Shown here in pieces: positions 22,413 to 33,840 of a stretch of 64,000 bases of DNA; positions within the stretch are counted from its first letter, which is position 1, and each line of letters opens with the position of its first letter. The stretch covers positions 543,501 to 607,500 of the forward strand of contig WPIO01000007.1 of NCBI GenBank assembly GCA_009760855.2, given 5' to 3'. The DNA comes from Cristatella mucedo (Eukaryota; Bryozoa; Phylactolaemata; Cristatellidae). The translations under genes were made by a program, and so were the position numbers. Below the pieces are notes generated by a model. That model did not search any database, was not told the DNA's origin, and saw only the letters and a program-made list of their open reading frames with translations.

Positions 22413-22705
22413 GGAAGCCTTAGTTTCAGTATTTATTTGACTATGCTTTGGGGCCCAGGGTGTCTTGCTATGAGTATAGATGCTGGATTGACAACTGGAT
22501 TGAGTCGACTCGTCCAAGTCGTCAGACTCGGGTGTGCATTGATCATTTGATGTTTTATGACAGTCTCAATTGGCCCGATGATTTTGTTCTGTCCACTAAT
22601 TCTCTGTGAGATTCGGTCATGTTCTAGAACTTGGCGGTGACTATTACCTATCAGTAGATTCTGATCGGTAAGTGGTTCTGTCATTGTCATAAAGTCGTTA
22701 GTTAA

Positions 22706-22834
22706 ATAATAATAATACACTTGATAAAGTACCCTCAGAGAATTCAATCTCTTTCTAGGCACGTTACATTTGCTGCAAAGGAAATACAATAGAATGGTGA
22801 GTGATGTCATGCTTGGTAAACAGCATGAATAACA
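22706..22834 (-). mobile_element. LINE-A 3' end, outer part of a split copy
   Basis: ATAATAATACACTTGATAAAG, CCCTCAGAGAATTCAATCTC and TTTGCTGCAAAGG, then 3' UTR to GAATAACATG. The LINE-A sequence resumes at 23111 after a LINE-B fragment. Together these make one LINE-A copy with an internal insertion. Confidence 0.88.
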
Positions 22835-23110
22835 TGTAATGTATCTCTTTATGCAACTCCACAAAGCCATAAAGACTATGTGGGTGTTACGCAGGAGAGT
22901 TTTGTATAGCGCACTCACAGCCTAAGCGGCTTTCGGTATGCATTCGGTAGCCAACAGACTTCGTCTCACGCAACAAAGAGAAAGTGGGAAGCATAGCAGA
23001 GTCAGGAGAGCAGTTCAGGTAGTGAGTAGCATGGAAGTAGCAGCTCAGGATCACTGAAAAGAATGAGCCATAGTCGGCAGCAGGAGAGTAGTAGTCGTTG
23101 CATAAGAAGT
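22835..23110 (-). mobile_element. LINE-B 3' fragment nested in LINE-A
   Basis: It starts TAATGTATCTC and continues AACTCCACAAAGCCATAAAG, GTGTTACGCAGGAGAGTTTT and CCAACAGACTTCGTCTCACG, ending in the TGAGCCATAGTCGGCAGCAGG..GTCGTTGCATAAGAA region. That is the last 275 bp or so of LINE-B. It interrupts LINE-A 3' UTR sequence, and comparison with 44551-44610 shows only a few LINE-A bases lost at the junction. Confidence 0.9.
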
Positions 23111-24165
23111 TGACATGAACAGGGTCAGCATGCCAGTGTGGTTATTGGCAGCATGTATAGTGTCAGCATGCACAGTGTCAGCATGCACAAGCACATAAAG
23201 GACTAATCACAGGGACCCTCTAAATGCAGTCATAAATAGGTGTTTTTAATTTCTTTTAAATGTGGTCAAGTCAGGGGATGTGACGCAAGTCTGGAGTGAG
23301 TTTCAAGCTTTGGAAGCTTAAGAACTAAATGCACGGCCTCCAAAGAACTTGAGGTTTGTACAAGGTATATGTAAACGGTTACATTCCGAAAATTGGGCGT
23401 TACGATGCTTGGCCTGGTGGGGGAGCAGATCTGATAGGTAGGCTGGAGCCAAAGAATGAAGGTCCTAAAAGTGAGCAACAAAACCTTGAAGTCGATCCGT
23501 TGCTTGAATGATAGCCAGTCAGGGTCGGCGAGAAGTGTTGAGATGTGGCAACTGCGCCGCTCACGACAGACAAGCCTAGCTGCAGAGTTTTGCACCAGCT
23601 GTAAGCGCCTGGTTGCACATGCGGGTAGACCACCATGCTGTGAGTTACAGATGTCAAGACGGGATGCTACAAATGCATGGACCAACTTAGAGGTGGTATC
23701 CTTATTTAAACAAGCCAGAATTTTAGCATGGTTATGTAGCTGAAAGTAAACAGACTTGATTGTGTAGCTGATGTGATCGTATAAAGAAAGGCCACTTTGG
23801 AACATGACACTTAAATTTCGTACAGAGTCAGCAAGATGTATGCTGGCAGAGCCGATTTTGAGCGTTAACCTTTCCAATTTCTGAAGCCTACTTGGTTTAC
23901 CCATAACTACTAAGTTAGTGTCATCATAATTTAATTTAAGAAAATGTGATGCCATCCACGTTGGGATGTCATCAATACAGGCAGCAAGGGAGATGAGAGA
24001 ATTCAAGGTGCTCGAAGGCTGGAAGAGATCAAAGCAAAGGTGCATCTGAGTGTTATCCAAATAGAAGAGAAAGCCTAGATTGTGCATGGCCATAACATCG
24101 GCGAGAGGAAAAGTATAAACCGTGAAAAGAACCGGACCCAGCGCAGAGTTCTGAGGGTTCAATTG
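23111..24165 (-). pseudogene. LINE-A reverse transcriptase ORF, catalytic box mutated
   Basis: Main part of the split LINE-A copy. The frame 23266-24162 is open for 298 residues. It has PQNSALGPVLFTVY (residues 3-16) where intact copies have PQGSVLGPVLFTVY. The catalytic box reads FLFYLDNTQMHL (about 31-42) where the functional pattern is FYADDTQL. The LNYDDTNLVVMGKPS, LVQNSAARLVCRERRSC and ILWLQPTYQI blocks follow. Both changes in YADD would abolish polymerase activity. The 5' end is truncated just before the PQGS box. The long surviving frame with a dead active site fits relatively recent decay of a copy that was never autonomous. Confidence 0.93.
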
Positions 24166-24690
24166 AACAGCTTCATTACTGTGCTATTTGAACCCGACGG
24201 TCCAAGCACTTCTTAGGTATAGTTTTTGTTAGTGTTCTGGCAGACAGTCGCGTGCAGAGACCTGGCCGTGCTGTCGAATTTTTTCAGCAGCAAAAGCCAA
24301 AAGCTGTGCATGCATCGGCAAGAAAGTCTTTTGAAATTGACCATTGCACTAGACTCTGTCAACAATGGGTAATTCTTGATGGGAGAAAGAGGCTCACATT
24401 AGGGAAGGAGAGAATGGCTTAAAGAGCACCTACTGCTTAGTTTTAATCTAGCATAATACAACTGTATGAGGAGTGACGCTTTTGTCTGACCAATTGGACA
24501 TGGTATCACACAATAGTATATATGCAAAGCATGCATGCTAGCTTTGCATGCTTGCACGTGTCACACACCCCAAGGAATCTTGCATAACCGCTCAGCAAAG
24601 GTCTTACTGAAGCCACCTGGAGGAGAATCACGTGTGCACCCCTGTCATCAATGGCTTAAAGGATTTGTCTTTCTGAAGGCGAGTAACTTT
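24166..24690. other. Anonymous DNA
   Basis: An imperfect inverted repeat GCAAAGC..GCTTTGC lies within 24530-24556. Nothing else is recognised. Confidence 0.5.
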
Positions 24691-24868
24691 AAATAAATAA
24701 ATACTAGCTAATTTTTACAGCCTCTTTTGTATAGCGACAGAAGAGCCTTTACGAATATCACCAATGCTTGAAGCAGCGGTAAAGGATTGCCCACCACAGG
24801 ATTCGAACCCACGACCTCGGGATCGAGATCGTGAAAAGCAACCGCCTCTCTTGTGAGCCATCACCTTT
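24691..24868 (-). repeat. SINE-1 copy, antisense
   Basis: (AAAT)n at 24691-24703, then TACTAGCTAATTTTTACAGC, CTCTTTTGTATAGCGACAG, GGATTGCCCACCACAGGATTC, GAACCCACGACCTCGG (B-box complement) and GATCGAGATCG with AACCGCCTCTC. The palindrome arms differ by one G/T wobble-type change. Confidence 0.9.
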
Positions 24869-25845
24869 TGTACTTTAACAGTGATGGGGATTTTTGCACA
24901 TAGTTCTAGTCCTCTACGACTTCTAGAATACCGGCAGTTGACGATAACGTCAGTTGTATCCCATTTGAGGTGCTTCTGTGCTATCTATTTAGTAATTACA
25001 CAGAAGCAATTTTCATCTGGGTCCACGAGCAATCATAATTATTACAGAGACATTTAGCTTGCATCTGTACCAGAGCACAGGCTACTGATTTATAACTAGT
25101 AAAAAGCCCTGGCATCCTGTGATGATATGAAACATTTGAAATTTAGCAGACACATCCGAAAGCTGGGTACTACAGGAACTTCAGTCTTTCCAGAACATCC
25201 CAGTATATTTGCAGACAAAATGCTAAGCCCAGGCTGCAGCCCTGGTTCCGGTCTGGGGGATTCTGGCTGAAGATGCATTTTGGCTTATTAAGCTTGCTGC
25301 CATTGCCTGGCTCACCATTTTTTGTTAGATTCCGAAATTACCTCAGAATTCAAGAGCTCACACTAAACATATAGCTGCAGCTAGCAAGGGTCTGTGGAAA
25401 ACACCCCAGGTTATTTCCGGAAACAGGTCGGCTGGTGCTTCTTTTTGATAACCCTGACACAAGACCTCAAGGGAATGCACGGCAGCAGCCAGTAGCAGCA
25501 GCTCACTGCATACTTTCGTGCTGGTCTGGACCTGCGATCAGCCGACACTGGTTGCATCGAAGTTCTGAATACGTGCCGCGTAGTTGGCTTTAAGGCAGAA
25601 GGCTCCAAATGAATCAGTGACCAATAAGTGAGTAATCCATCTGTACCAACGATCATCTATTAGACCCTCAGTGATGGTACTAAGCATCTAATTGATGTGA
25701 TGGTGAATGCTTGCATTTTAACATGCGAAAAAACCTGTAGCATAGATAAGGAATATTTGAGCACCCTTCAATTTACCCCTAACCTATTAGCCATTTTGAA
25801 AATGCAGAACGTTTAGTCGCGGCTAATAAAAAAGTAGATTGTTGT
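24869..25845. other. Anonymous DNA
   Basis: Minus-strand frames at 25096-25278 and 25411-25656 have no recognisable domain. No repeat is identified. Confidence 0.5.
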
Positions 25846-27215
25846 TGTATCTCCGTCAGTAACTCCACAAAGTCATGAAGACCATGTGGGTGTTACGCAG
25901 GAGAGTTTTGTATAGCCAACTCACAGCCTAAGCAGCTTTCGGTACGCATTCGGTACCCAACAGACTTCGTCTCACGAAATAAAGAGAAAGTGGGAAGCAT
26001 GGCAGAGTTAGGAGAGCAGTTGAGGTAGTGAGTAGCATAGAAGTAGCAGTTCAGGACCACTGAAAAAGATGTGCCATAGTCGGCAGTTGGAGAGTAGATG
26101 TCGTTGCGTAAGAATTGTGGAAGCGAGTTCCACAGTCTAGGACCTGCAGAGCTAAAGCTTCTGTCGCCAACTGTCTTTAAGCGGAGGAATGGGACAGCTA
26201 ATTTATTGTCCACACAGGACCTGAAGGCGCAAACAGGCTGAAACTGATGCAGCAGTTCAGCTAGGTACGGAGGAGCCAAGCCGTGGCGGGCCTTGTGGGT
26301 CAGCGTAAGAACTTTGCTCTGTATCCTTTGCTCAACCGGCAACCATCCTAGCTCTTTCAGCAAATGTGACACGTGCTCAAACCGCTGGGACTTGAAGACC
26401 AGCCTTGCAGCCTTATTCATAGTCCGCTGTAGTGGCATAATAGCTTTCTTTGGTAGCCCAGCCAAAAGGGAATTACAATAATCAAGCCGAGACAGAACTA
26501 AAGAGCTAGTTAAATTTTTTTACAAGCCACTGTGGGAGACAGCTTCTAATCTTGGATAGGGATCGGATGTGATGGCTAGCTGTAGAGGCAGTCTTCTGAA
26601 TGAAGCTTTTGAAATTGAGGCAGCTGTCGAACACGACACCTAGATTATGAGCACGTGGTGAAGGTCGCACAATAGCATCACCTATTAGAACAGCAAAGCC
26701 TTTTAATCCAGCCACACGCTTAGGGTGTCCTATGAGAAGCAGTTCGGTTTTATCGTCATTTAATTTCAGGAAGTTTTCCGACATCCAGGATCGAATATCG
26801 GCAAGGCAAGCATTCAGTTTCTCAGTTGCTGCAGTAGATTCCGACGGTTTAAATGACAAATACAACTGAGTATCGTCAGCATAGAAGTGATATCCTATTC
26901 CATGGGCCTTAATCACTTTTCCCAGAGGTTGCGTATAAATGGAGAACTGCAAGGGACCAAGTACAGACCCTTGAGGGACTCCACAGGTGACCCTTCTCAT
27001 GTCTGAGACCTGACCCCCACACGACACGGATTGAACACGATCAGACAAGTATGATTTAAACCACACCAGTGCTTCGTCTGCCAGACCGATCGTTGCTCTC
27101 AATCGTTCAAGCCGAACTTTGGGATCAATGGTGTCGAAGGCAGCAGACAGATCTAGCAGAGCTAGGGCAGTGACATTCCCGTCGTCGTTGCCACGTAGAA
27201 TGTCATTGTTAACAC
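25846..27215 (-). pseudogene. LINE-B reverse transcriptase, two long frames
   Basis: 5'-truncated LINE-B. The frame 26506-27252 (248 residues) has ALLDLSAAFDTID at about residues 30-42 (RT motif A), the SYLSDRVQSV strip, GVPQGSVLGPLQFSIY at about 91-106 and an intact catalytic box YHFYADDTQLYL at about 118-129. MSENFLKLNDDKTELLLIGH follows. After a frame break near 26470-26505 the frame 25893-26465 (190 residues) carries the C-terminal HVSHLLKELGWLPVEQRIQS, LAPPYLAELLHQFQP and GPRLWNSLPQFLR blocks. The 3' end is at 25846 (TGTATCTCC on the plus strand). APE endonuclease and the first RT motifs are missing. It resembles L2/CR1 RTs. The one visible break and the truncation make it a pseudogene. 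Confidence 0.95.
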
Positions 27216-29282
27216 GGAGTATGGTTCCATTAAAGCCAAAATTACAACACATTTAACTAACAATATGTAATAATTATCCGATTTATTTGAGCTATAATAA
27301 ACAGCTCGACTACTGAATTGGTAATTTTTCAAATGTATGGCTTGAAAAATTGTAATGCATGAGTGATTTGAGGCAGTCAAAACAAAGTCTGCAAAAACAA
27401 AAGTGACCTGCTTGATCTTTAGTTGAGAAATGCAACTAAGGTCAATTTTAAGCATCACTAACAGAGTTACTGATTTCTGGCTATGTGGCTGATTACAACT
27501 AGATGCTTATGGAACAAAATATAACTCTTAGGAGGTTGGTTCTGCCACAGCATTTTCTGCATAACGAGAAACATCTCAATATTGCTGACAGCCATTGAAT
27601 AGCATTTTTATGAATAGCTGGACTTAGAACTGGTAGGTCTCTTGGAACAGATAGATATATGGATATATAAAAGTATGTAGAATATCATTGTGCTTGGTGA
27701 AGATATATGCTAGAGGGAGACTATAGGCTGCAAAAGTACACTTCACAAACTCCTCGGTAAGCGATGGCCAATGACAGTTATGCTTGGAAATTTACCTCCA
27801 TGGTGTCACATAAACCACTGAAGCCTTGTGCTGGTCCTACAACAAATGCCGTTAAGCAGGTAGTTTAATTCAAGAAATCCATTCGCATTTTTACAATACA
27901 GACCAACCAAAGGCCGTCTGTATTTGGACTGAGAGCAGAAAATTATGTCTGGACCAGGTAGTAATCTTAAAGCCTCTGGTTTGCTGGGCTAGTGCTAAAA
28001 TAGTGCGTTCCATTAGCTAGCAGTTCCTGCTACAAGTAGAGCTGAGAATATAAAGCCACATCTGTAATATAACTCTCAAAGGCTGCAACGGAGCATGTCC
28101 TGCATACCTAGTTGGACTTCTGAAACTGTTTCTGCCTCCTTATGCTCATGCTTGTTCATTGGACAATAAATCGGCTGGCCTAGGTTAGAGGGTCACGTCG
28201 TGCAATTAAGGCACTAGGATCAGTCTGTCTTTTACATGTTCTTTATACTGCCGACATTTTGCGGGCTCTGATGGCACAGCATGTGGCTTCACCAGTTATG
28301 CATTTAACGTGTGTTACAAGTGAATCTGTTTTATGCAGGTTTCTTGGTGCTACCTTGCTAGAACTCTCTGCGAGTAGTTAGCTGTCGTGGAAACAGTGTG
28401 CCTCCTAGCAAGCTAGGAGTCAAAACAGACACAAATAAATGTGGGGGACATATGCAGACGACAGCTGACGTCTATTAATGCCATGAGCATAGTGACAAGT
28501 TATTGAGTTATTGTGGTTGCCGATCAGTTTAATAGCTGCAACAAGTTCCTGTGACAGTCATACGAGCTAGCTGTGAGCCAGGCTCGTTGAGGGTGGTTGA
28601 CGGGCTGTAGCCTGCTGTTCGCCTGTCCTAGAAACGGCGGGGGGGGGGTGTGCCTTTTATTTAAGTGACTGGCTGGAAAGGGCACGGTCAAAGCCCAACC
28701 ATCCCATATACAACTTTCGGGCCCGTCAACGAATTCTTTGTTCCGTCCCTGGCAGCAAGCAGCTAGTTGCAGATTAGTGCAGTCGTGGTCCCAGTCCAAA
28801 TAATGTATGGACCTCTACACAGTCCAAACAGATAATAATCTTAGACCGAATGCGATAAGCTACTTCTCACAATCGAATGTTAATATCACGTCATGGAGAC
28901 AATACAGTAATTGACAGACAATATCGAAGGCTGCATTGGTCGAAACGCTAAAATGTGAATCAGCATGATGTAGCTCTTTTATAGAAAAGTGACCTGCTTT
29001 TGGGCTTAAACGCACACACTCAGTTACTACTTCATAGCTGACATAAGCCTAGAGCAGTCAGGTTCCATTAACGTTAGGCTTCTTCAAGAAGTCGTCTAGT
29101 CATGAGATGATCACTGATGTTACTTGTCGAAAATGTCTTGCCAGCATCCTGAAAATAGGAAGCATCGAGGACAACGGCTACACTAGTTGTATGGGATGTG
29201 ACATCCCATTCAAAACTAGAAGCTCCGACAGTCTCTGACATAAGGCTAATAACAACAATTCAACACTGCATGTTAGCCAAAT
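27216..29282. other. Anonymous DNA
   Basis: No coding region is recognised over 2 kb. A G9 run lies at about 28640. The minus frame 28524-28799 has no domain. Confidence 0.5.
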
Positions 29283-29905
29283 ATAATCTAATCTCTTTCT
29301 AAGCACTTAATATATATGCTGGAAAGGAAGTACGTCAACCGCCTATTGATAATTTGCACGATTTCACGAAGCTTAGAACATCAAAGGCATTTCTCACGGA
29401 CAGAGTCAATGCAGTGAAGAAAAATTCAGTTTTTAGCTTACTGTTTAATGTTGTCAAGTCAGGGACGGTAGTGAAGTCAGTCAGGATTGATTTCTATGCT
29501 CTGGAAGGTGAGTAACTGAATCAACGATTTCCAGAGGGCCCGGTGTTGGTTAGTGGCACAATTAAGGTACTACTTTAACAGGACCGGATATGCTACAATC
29601 GAAAGCCAGAGAGTAAACATTTCGAATAGGTGTGCGGAAGCTAAAACTGAATGGACCTATGAGTTAGTGACATTTCATCAAGGTCAATATGCTGCTTGAT
29701 GGGAGCCAGTCCTGGTGCTAGCGAGATGGCATAATGGGGTGGTGGCAACGTGGTTCACGATGGTCGAGCCTGGCAGCAGCAGTTTTGCCCCTCCTGTGAG
29801 CATCCTATTGCACAGGGGCGAAGACGTGTAAGAAGTGAGGTAAATAAGTCTAGATGGGAGGTTGAAACAACTCATCTGATGATAGGATTGTTTCTGGCCA
29901 TTGAC
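29283..29905 (-). mobile_element. Old L2-like LINE 3' region, antisense
   Basis: ATCTAATCTCTTTCTAAGCAC matches the antisense LINE-A tail. Further in, AATTCAGTTTTTAGCTTACTG, GATTGATTTCTATGCTCTGG and TGCTGCTTGATGGGAGCCAG match successive C-terminal ORF blocks of L2-like elements. Read on the minus strand near 29840-29690, a frame gives HYAISLAPGLAPIKQHIDL, corresponding to HITPLLADLHWLPVKQRIDF. It is strongly diverged, older than the LINE-A and LINE-B copies. Confidence 0.65.
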
Positions 29906-30417
29906 TTAAACTGTACTAATATTCCTCATGCTAAGTGAGTAAGTAATCACGAACTAGAATCTAATTATCAAAACCTAGCCTAGCCATGGTCATTGAAGCT
30001 GGTGCCTGCAGGCAGAAAACGGAGGGGGCTGGATAATAAAAAGAGAAACCTGCTTGAGAAACTGAGCGATGAGGATACTGCGATGGATCTGCTTGGCATA
30101 GATTAACTAATGAGGAATACTAGTCACGACCAAAATCTGCTTATAATAACATGTATAGTTAAATAACAAGTTACACTGGTGTAAGTAAGACACGGAGTTT
30201 AGTAGGTGAAATGTGGCATGGTGAATAGTGAATGATGAAAGCCCCTGGCTTAACCTGCCACTGATGACTCTAATAACTGCCACTGATAGCAGATATGATA
30301 TCTGCACTGATAGCTCTCCTACTGAACTTTTCGGTCACTTGTTGTGCTTTTCTGGCCAGCATTTAGTTTTCTTACTGGGGGTACAAAAATTGTGCAATAA
30401 TATTGATGCACTTGTAT
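29906..30417. other. Anonymous DNA
   Basis: No feature recognised. Confidence 0.5.
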
Positions 30418-30476
30418 ATCATCATCATCAGATAGCTTAATCTCTTTCTAGGCACTTTACGAATGCTTGGAAAGGA
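30418..30476 (-). mobile_element. L2-like tail remnant with (ATC)n
   Basis: ATCATCATCATC at 30418-30430 is followed by GCTTAATCTCTTTCTAGGCAC and TTTACGAATGCTTGGAAAGG, an antisense LINE-A-type 3' tail. Confidence 0.6.
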
Positions 30477-30741
30477 AGTGTGATCAAAAGTTTCTTTAGA
30501 TCATGTCGGATGCCTGCTGGATGGTAAGGTCTAAAAACAGTGGCTGTGTTTGACAGACGTAGTGCCCAAATACTTTACCTTCCTGACAATCCAGCTCCGA
30601 CTGATCTCCATCTTGCCTCCTTCCATCTCTTTATGTCCTATTACCATGTTCAAAAATATCTTTCAGTTGTTTTACGTTCAGAATTTTCGGGTGGAGCAAG
30701 GGGAATTCTAGTTATTTCTTACAGTTATGCTGGATAACGTT

Positions 30742-30832
30742 CAGTTTAGGAATATTGGTAAAATCAGGGCCTGCTTAGATAAGAATCTGACAACCCAACT
30801 AATTATTGCGCTTGTGACAAGTTACTAGTTCA
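30742..30832 (+). mobile_element. LINE-A internal fragment, sense
   Basis: AATATTGGTAAAATCAGGGCC, TGCTTAGATAAGAATCTGAC and GCGCTTGTGACAAGTTACTAG parallel the AKIRACLDKDTTSKLVHAFV coding region of LINE-A (compare 37447-37530). Isolated and diverged. Confidence 0.55.
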
Positions 30833-31009
30833 TATGTGTGCCCTAAGTGAGTACCTTGTGCATGACTGAGTGCATGCTAATAGCCAGAGATCTTACGAAC
30901 CAGTGGCCATGAGCGCCTTCACGTTTCCTTTGGCATGCAGGCCATTGTTTTCTAAGCACGATACTGTGCATGTTATTAACCCTTGGCTATTGATGTGCGT
31001 GCAGTAAGT

Positions 31010-31185
31010 TGTAAAAAAAAGGTTAGCTTATTCAACAGCCTCGTTTACATAGCTGCAAAATGGAGCCTTACTGGCTGTCACCATCACTTGCAGTTGGCAA
31101 TAAAGGATCGCCCACTGCCGGTAGCGAACACCACGACCTCGGTCGTGAAGAGTGAGCAGCCTACCCTCTCAACTAAGATGGGGGG
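31010..31185 (-). repeat. SINE-1 copy, antisense, short-hairpin form
   Basis: A poly-A-like start (A8 on the plus strand) replaces (AAAT)n. TTAGCTTATTCAACAGCCTC, AGGATCGCCCACTGCCGG, CACCACGACCTCGGTCGTG and AAGAGTGAGCAGCCTACC follow. The hairpin is shorter than in the 4103 copy. Confidence 0.85.
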
Positions 31186-32533
31186 GTTAGGCATCTGGAT
31201 AAGTCATTTTTATTTCAGGACGCTCTCACTAAATGAGTCGGAGTCGCTGAGACTGCCGAATAAAACCAAGCATAAGAATGCTGACGTCTGACCAATACCT
31301 TGTGTGATGCCAGCTTTAAGTGACTCCGTGCCTAGACTGTAAAATTAAAGAGCCGGCATTTAGCAGAGCCACCAATTCGCCAACCAGTCACTCGGCTTGA
31401 ATCGCAGCAGGTTCTTCGAACATTTTACTGGCACCACATCACGTGCCCACATGCAAGCTCCGGCAGCCATGCAGTGTCAAAGGCTTCCTGCAGGGGAAAA
31501 TGCAGTGCACGAGGTCGAGAGCTTGGTTTAGGCGTTGCTGACGTTGGCAAGGTCGCCCACTCAAGTAGCCCCAGCCGTGACCTCTTGTCAACAGACATTG
31601 CATTAGCCACAGGAGTCGCGGTGGTCTGAACTCGGCTTGGCTTTCTCCTTGCGTGTGGTCATGCCAGCTAGCCTTTCAGTTCGTCTTCCTCCATCATCTC
31701 TTCATTGTTTACTGTTAACCAAGAGCACTCGGGGTTCTTTTCGGATACGATACACTGTCTCCGGAGCTAGTGCTTCGTGGTTGACTGTGCTGTACACAAG
31801 CCAGACTCCTTCGCTCAAGGAAACCCTCGGGGGGGGGGAGTACTAGCTTCCCCCTCGAGCATCTGCATGCTCGCAGTAACGTAGCGCCGGCCAGTCGGCT
31901 TCGGCGTTCCGTGAGCGCATCTTGACTAAGCTTGAGCAATATCGATGAATCGGTAGAACAAGGATTCGTCGGCGGTGCTACCATCTCTCGCCCACCCAAT
32001 AGGCCGTACTAGCAATCGAATCGCCTCATTGTGCCAATGACGCTTGGTGAGGGCGCCTAAAGCGGTTGACCAGCAGGCCCCCTACCTACCAACCGCGTGC
32101 TGTGGCTGGGCTGGTCATGCAATAATCGCAGGACGAGGCAGGAGTCTTCCATTAGCTGCATTCTACGACCTAGCTGCCATCCGGCAATAGATTGTTCTAC
32201 CGAGTGGCTACTGGTCTTTCGCTTCTCTCGCGATGCGAAACCCCTGCTGCTAACTCACTCCTACCAACACCGGGCTTAGCACCTGAGTGGAGGGCCTTGT
32301 TACTCGAGGTATTTTTAGAGCATCGGGAATGGCTGCTAAACGTTTAGCGTCCTTCGACATTTTTCTCGAGCTGGCGTGGACTTCGAGGGCCCCTTCTCTT
32401 TCTGCCCAGCGGCATGCGAGCAGAGCTTGAAAACAATTCAAAGATGTCCGCCTGAGATAATTACGACAGTACCACCGTCGTGCACATCTCTCTTAGCTCC
32501 CGTGACTTTTGCACATAGGCTATTCACGTAATT
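31186..32533. other. Anonymous DNA
   Basis: Several short overlapping frames on both strands (31425-31610, 31637-31846, 31715-31999, 32250-32441), none with a domain. This segment lies upstream of the candidate membrane-protein exon, so it might include introns or exons of that gene. I cannot identify them. Confidence 0.4.
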
Positions 32534-32769
32534 ATGGCAATAGCCAATATCAATGGTACCTCGACATCGTTTCCGATAACAGTATCAGCAACCGTGGCTC
32601 GAGCAACAGCTGCTGCAGGCGATGCAATGCGTGCACGTTTCCATATCGCCAGTGCCATGGCGTCGCTGTACTTGTGTTGCTGGCCTCGAACGAATTGCAT
32701 TGAGACCGTTGTTGTTGATCCTAAAGACGTTCGTAGCACAAGGTGGAGGCACTGTCCAACCTGATTCAG

Positions 32770-32801
32770 GAAATGGAATGATCAAACCCAGACTTTGAGT
32801 G
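32770..32801 (+). CDS. Possible short penultimate exon
   Basis: The exon would start after a CAG acceptor at 32767-32769 (GATTCAG) and end at a strong donor consensus, GAGTG followed by GTAAGT, at 32802. In phase with the next exon it reads KWNDQTQTLS and joins to EHDFSDET without a stop. The 5' limit is uncertain, because the same frame is also open back only to a stop at 32762-32764. I infer it from splice signals and phase agreement alone. Confidence 0.3.
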
Positions 32802-32857
32802 GTAAGTTGGTGTCCTCGAAATTCTTAACACGGGTACTTTATTCGGTGACGTTGCAG

Positions 32858-33108
32858 AACACGACTTTTCAGACGAAACTCGAAACCAGCCTGACAGGAG
32901 TGAACACCAGGCGGATGAGTTCACGGATTCTGACTCTGCCGTAATCGGCGACGCTGCCGATTTGGCCATCCTTGTCCGGTGGACTGTCATAGGAGTCTTG
33001 TGCTTCAGCGTGTTTATCGTGGGTTCTGCTGTGGCAGTGTGGTGTACGAGACCTTGTCGGAAAGAGGAAGTTCAAGAACCGAGTACAGTGCTTGAGACCA
33101 TCGCCTAA
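32858..33108 (+). CDS. Candidate terminal exon of a single-pass membrane protein
   Basis: An open frame with no start codon of its own ends at a TAA at 33106-33108. It begins with a hydrophilic acidic stretch (EHDFSDETRNQPDRSEHQ, DEFTDSDS). A strongly hydrophobic segment of about 20 residues follows (LVRWTVIGVLCFSVFIVGSA and VAVW), then a basic stop-transfer cluster with two cysteines (CTRPCRK) and a short acidic tail ending STVLETIA. This is the layout of a type I membrane protein C-terminus. The acceptor could be CAG at 32855-32857 (a 56-bp intron from the GTAAGT donor at 32802) or CAG at 32870-32872 (a 71-bp intron); both keep the same phase. I do not recognise the family. It is the best host-gene candidate in the window. 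Confidence 0.5.
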
Positions 33109-33785
33109 ATGCTATATTCCGCGTTGTTGCATGAACGTCGTGCATGACTTCGCGTCGTTTGGATAGAAAAGGTGCACTGCACATCCTTTTGCTATAGCAG
33201 AGAAGTGTTGGATACACTATATTTTCTTAATGCACTCGTATAAAAGTGTGTAGTCGCTCGAGGCAGCCTTTTGGCCAACGATTTCTTAGGGCATGACACA
33301 GAATATATGTTTATTTATCGCTCGTATCGTGATGATAATATGACTCCAAGCTCGGGCAGATTAGTGCCATGGCTTCCAATTCGAACCTGTCTATATCTAC
33401 GATATCCGTGAGCCGAATTCTAGCATGCGTAAATTCGTGACCATTTTAAGAGCACTAAATCCACCTAGCTTTTAATCAGTCGGATTTGCTTACATGTCCA
33501 ATTCTAGCTGCCCGAGAGCTGTTTTCTAATTAGACGCGTTTTCGAGCGCCGTGCTGCTAAGGTTTGTGGTAGCACACCAAAGCTGCAGACAAGGGCATGC
33601 GCTCTTCCGAAAGAGTGAACCTCGCGATTGCAAGGGGATATCATTGCAGAGGCTATTACTTGAAGTCCTCCAATGCAAGCTGCTTGAACCTAAGCGTCTT
33701 TAAGCCTCGTACTCGGCTGGTGCTCGAGCTACATGCCCCAGCCTGAAGGCATACGCAAGAGACGCCAAAACGCCGGGCCTCGATT
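33109..33785. other. Anonymous DNA downstream of the candidate exon
   Basis: It would hold the 3' UTR if the exon is real. I see no clear AATAAA signal close to the stop codon. No repeat or coding region is recognised. Confidence 0.4.
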
Positions 33786-33840
33786 TAATGTAAAGTATCT
33801 CCACCTGCAACTACACCCAGCCATAAAAACTATGTGAGTG

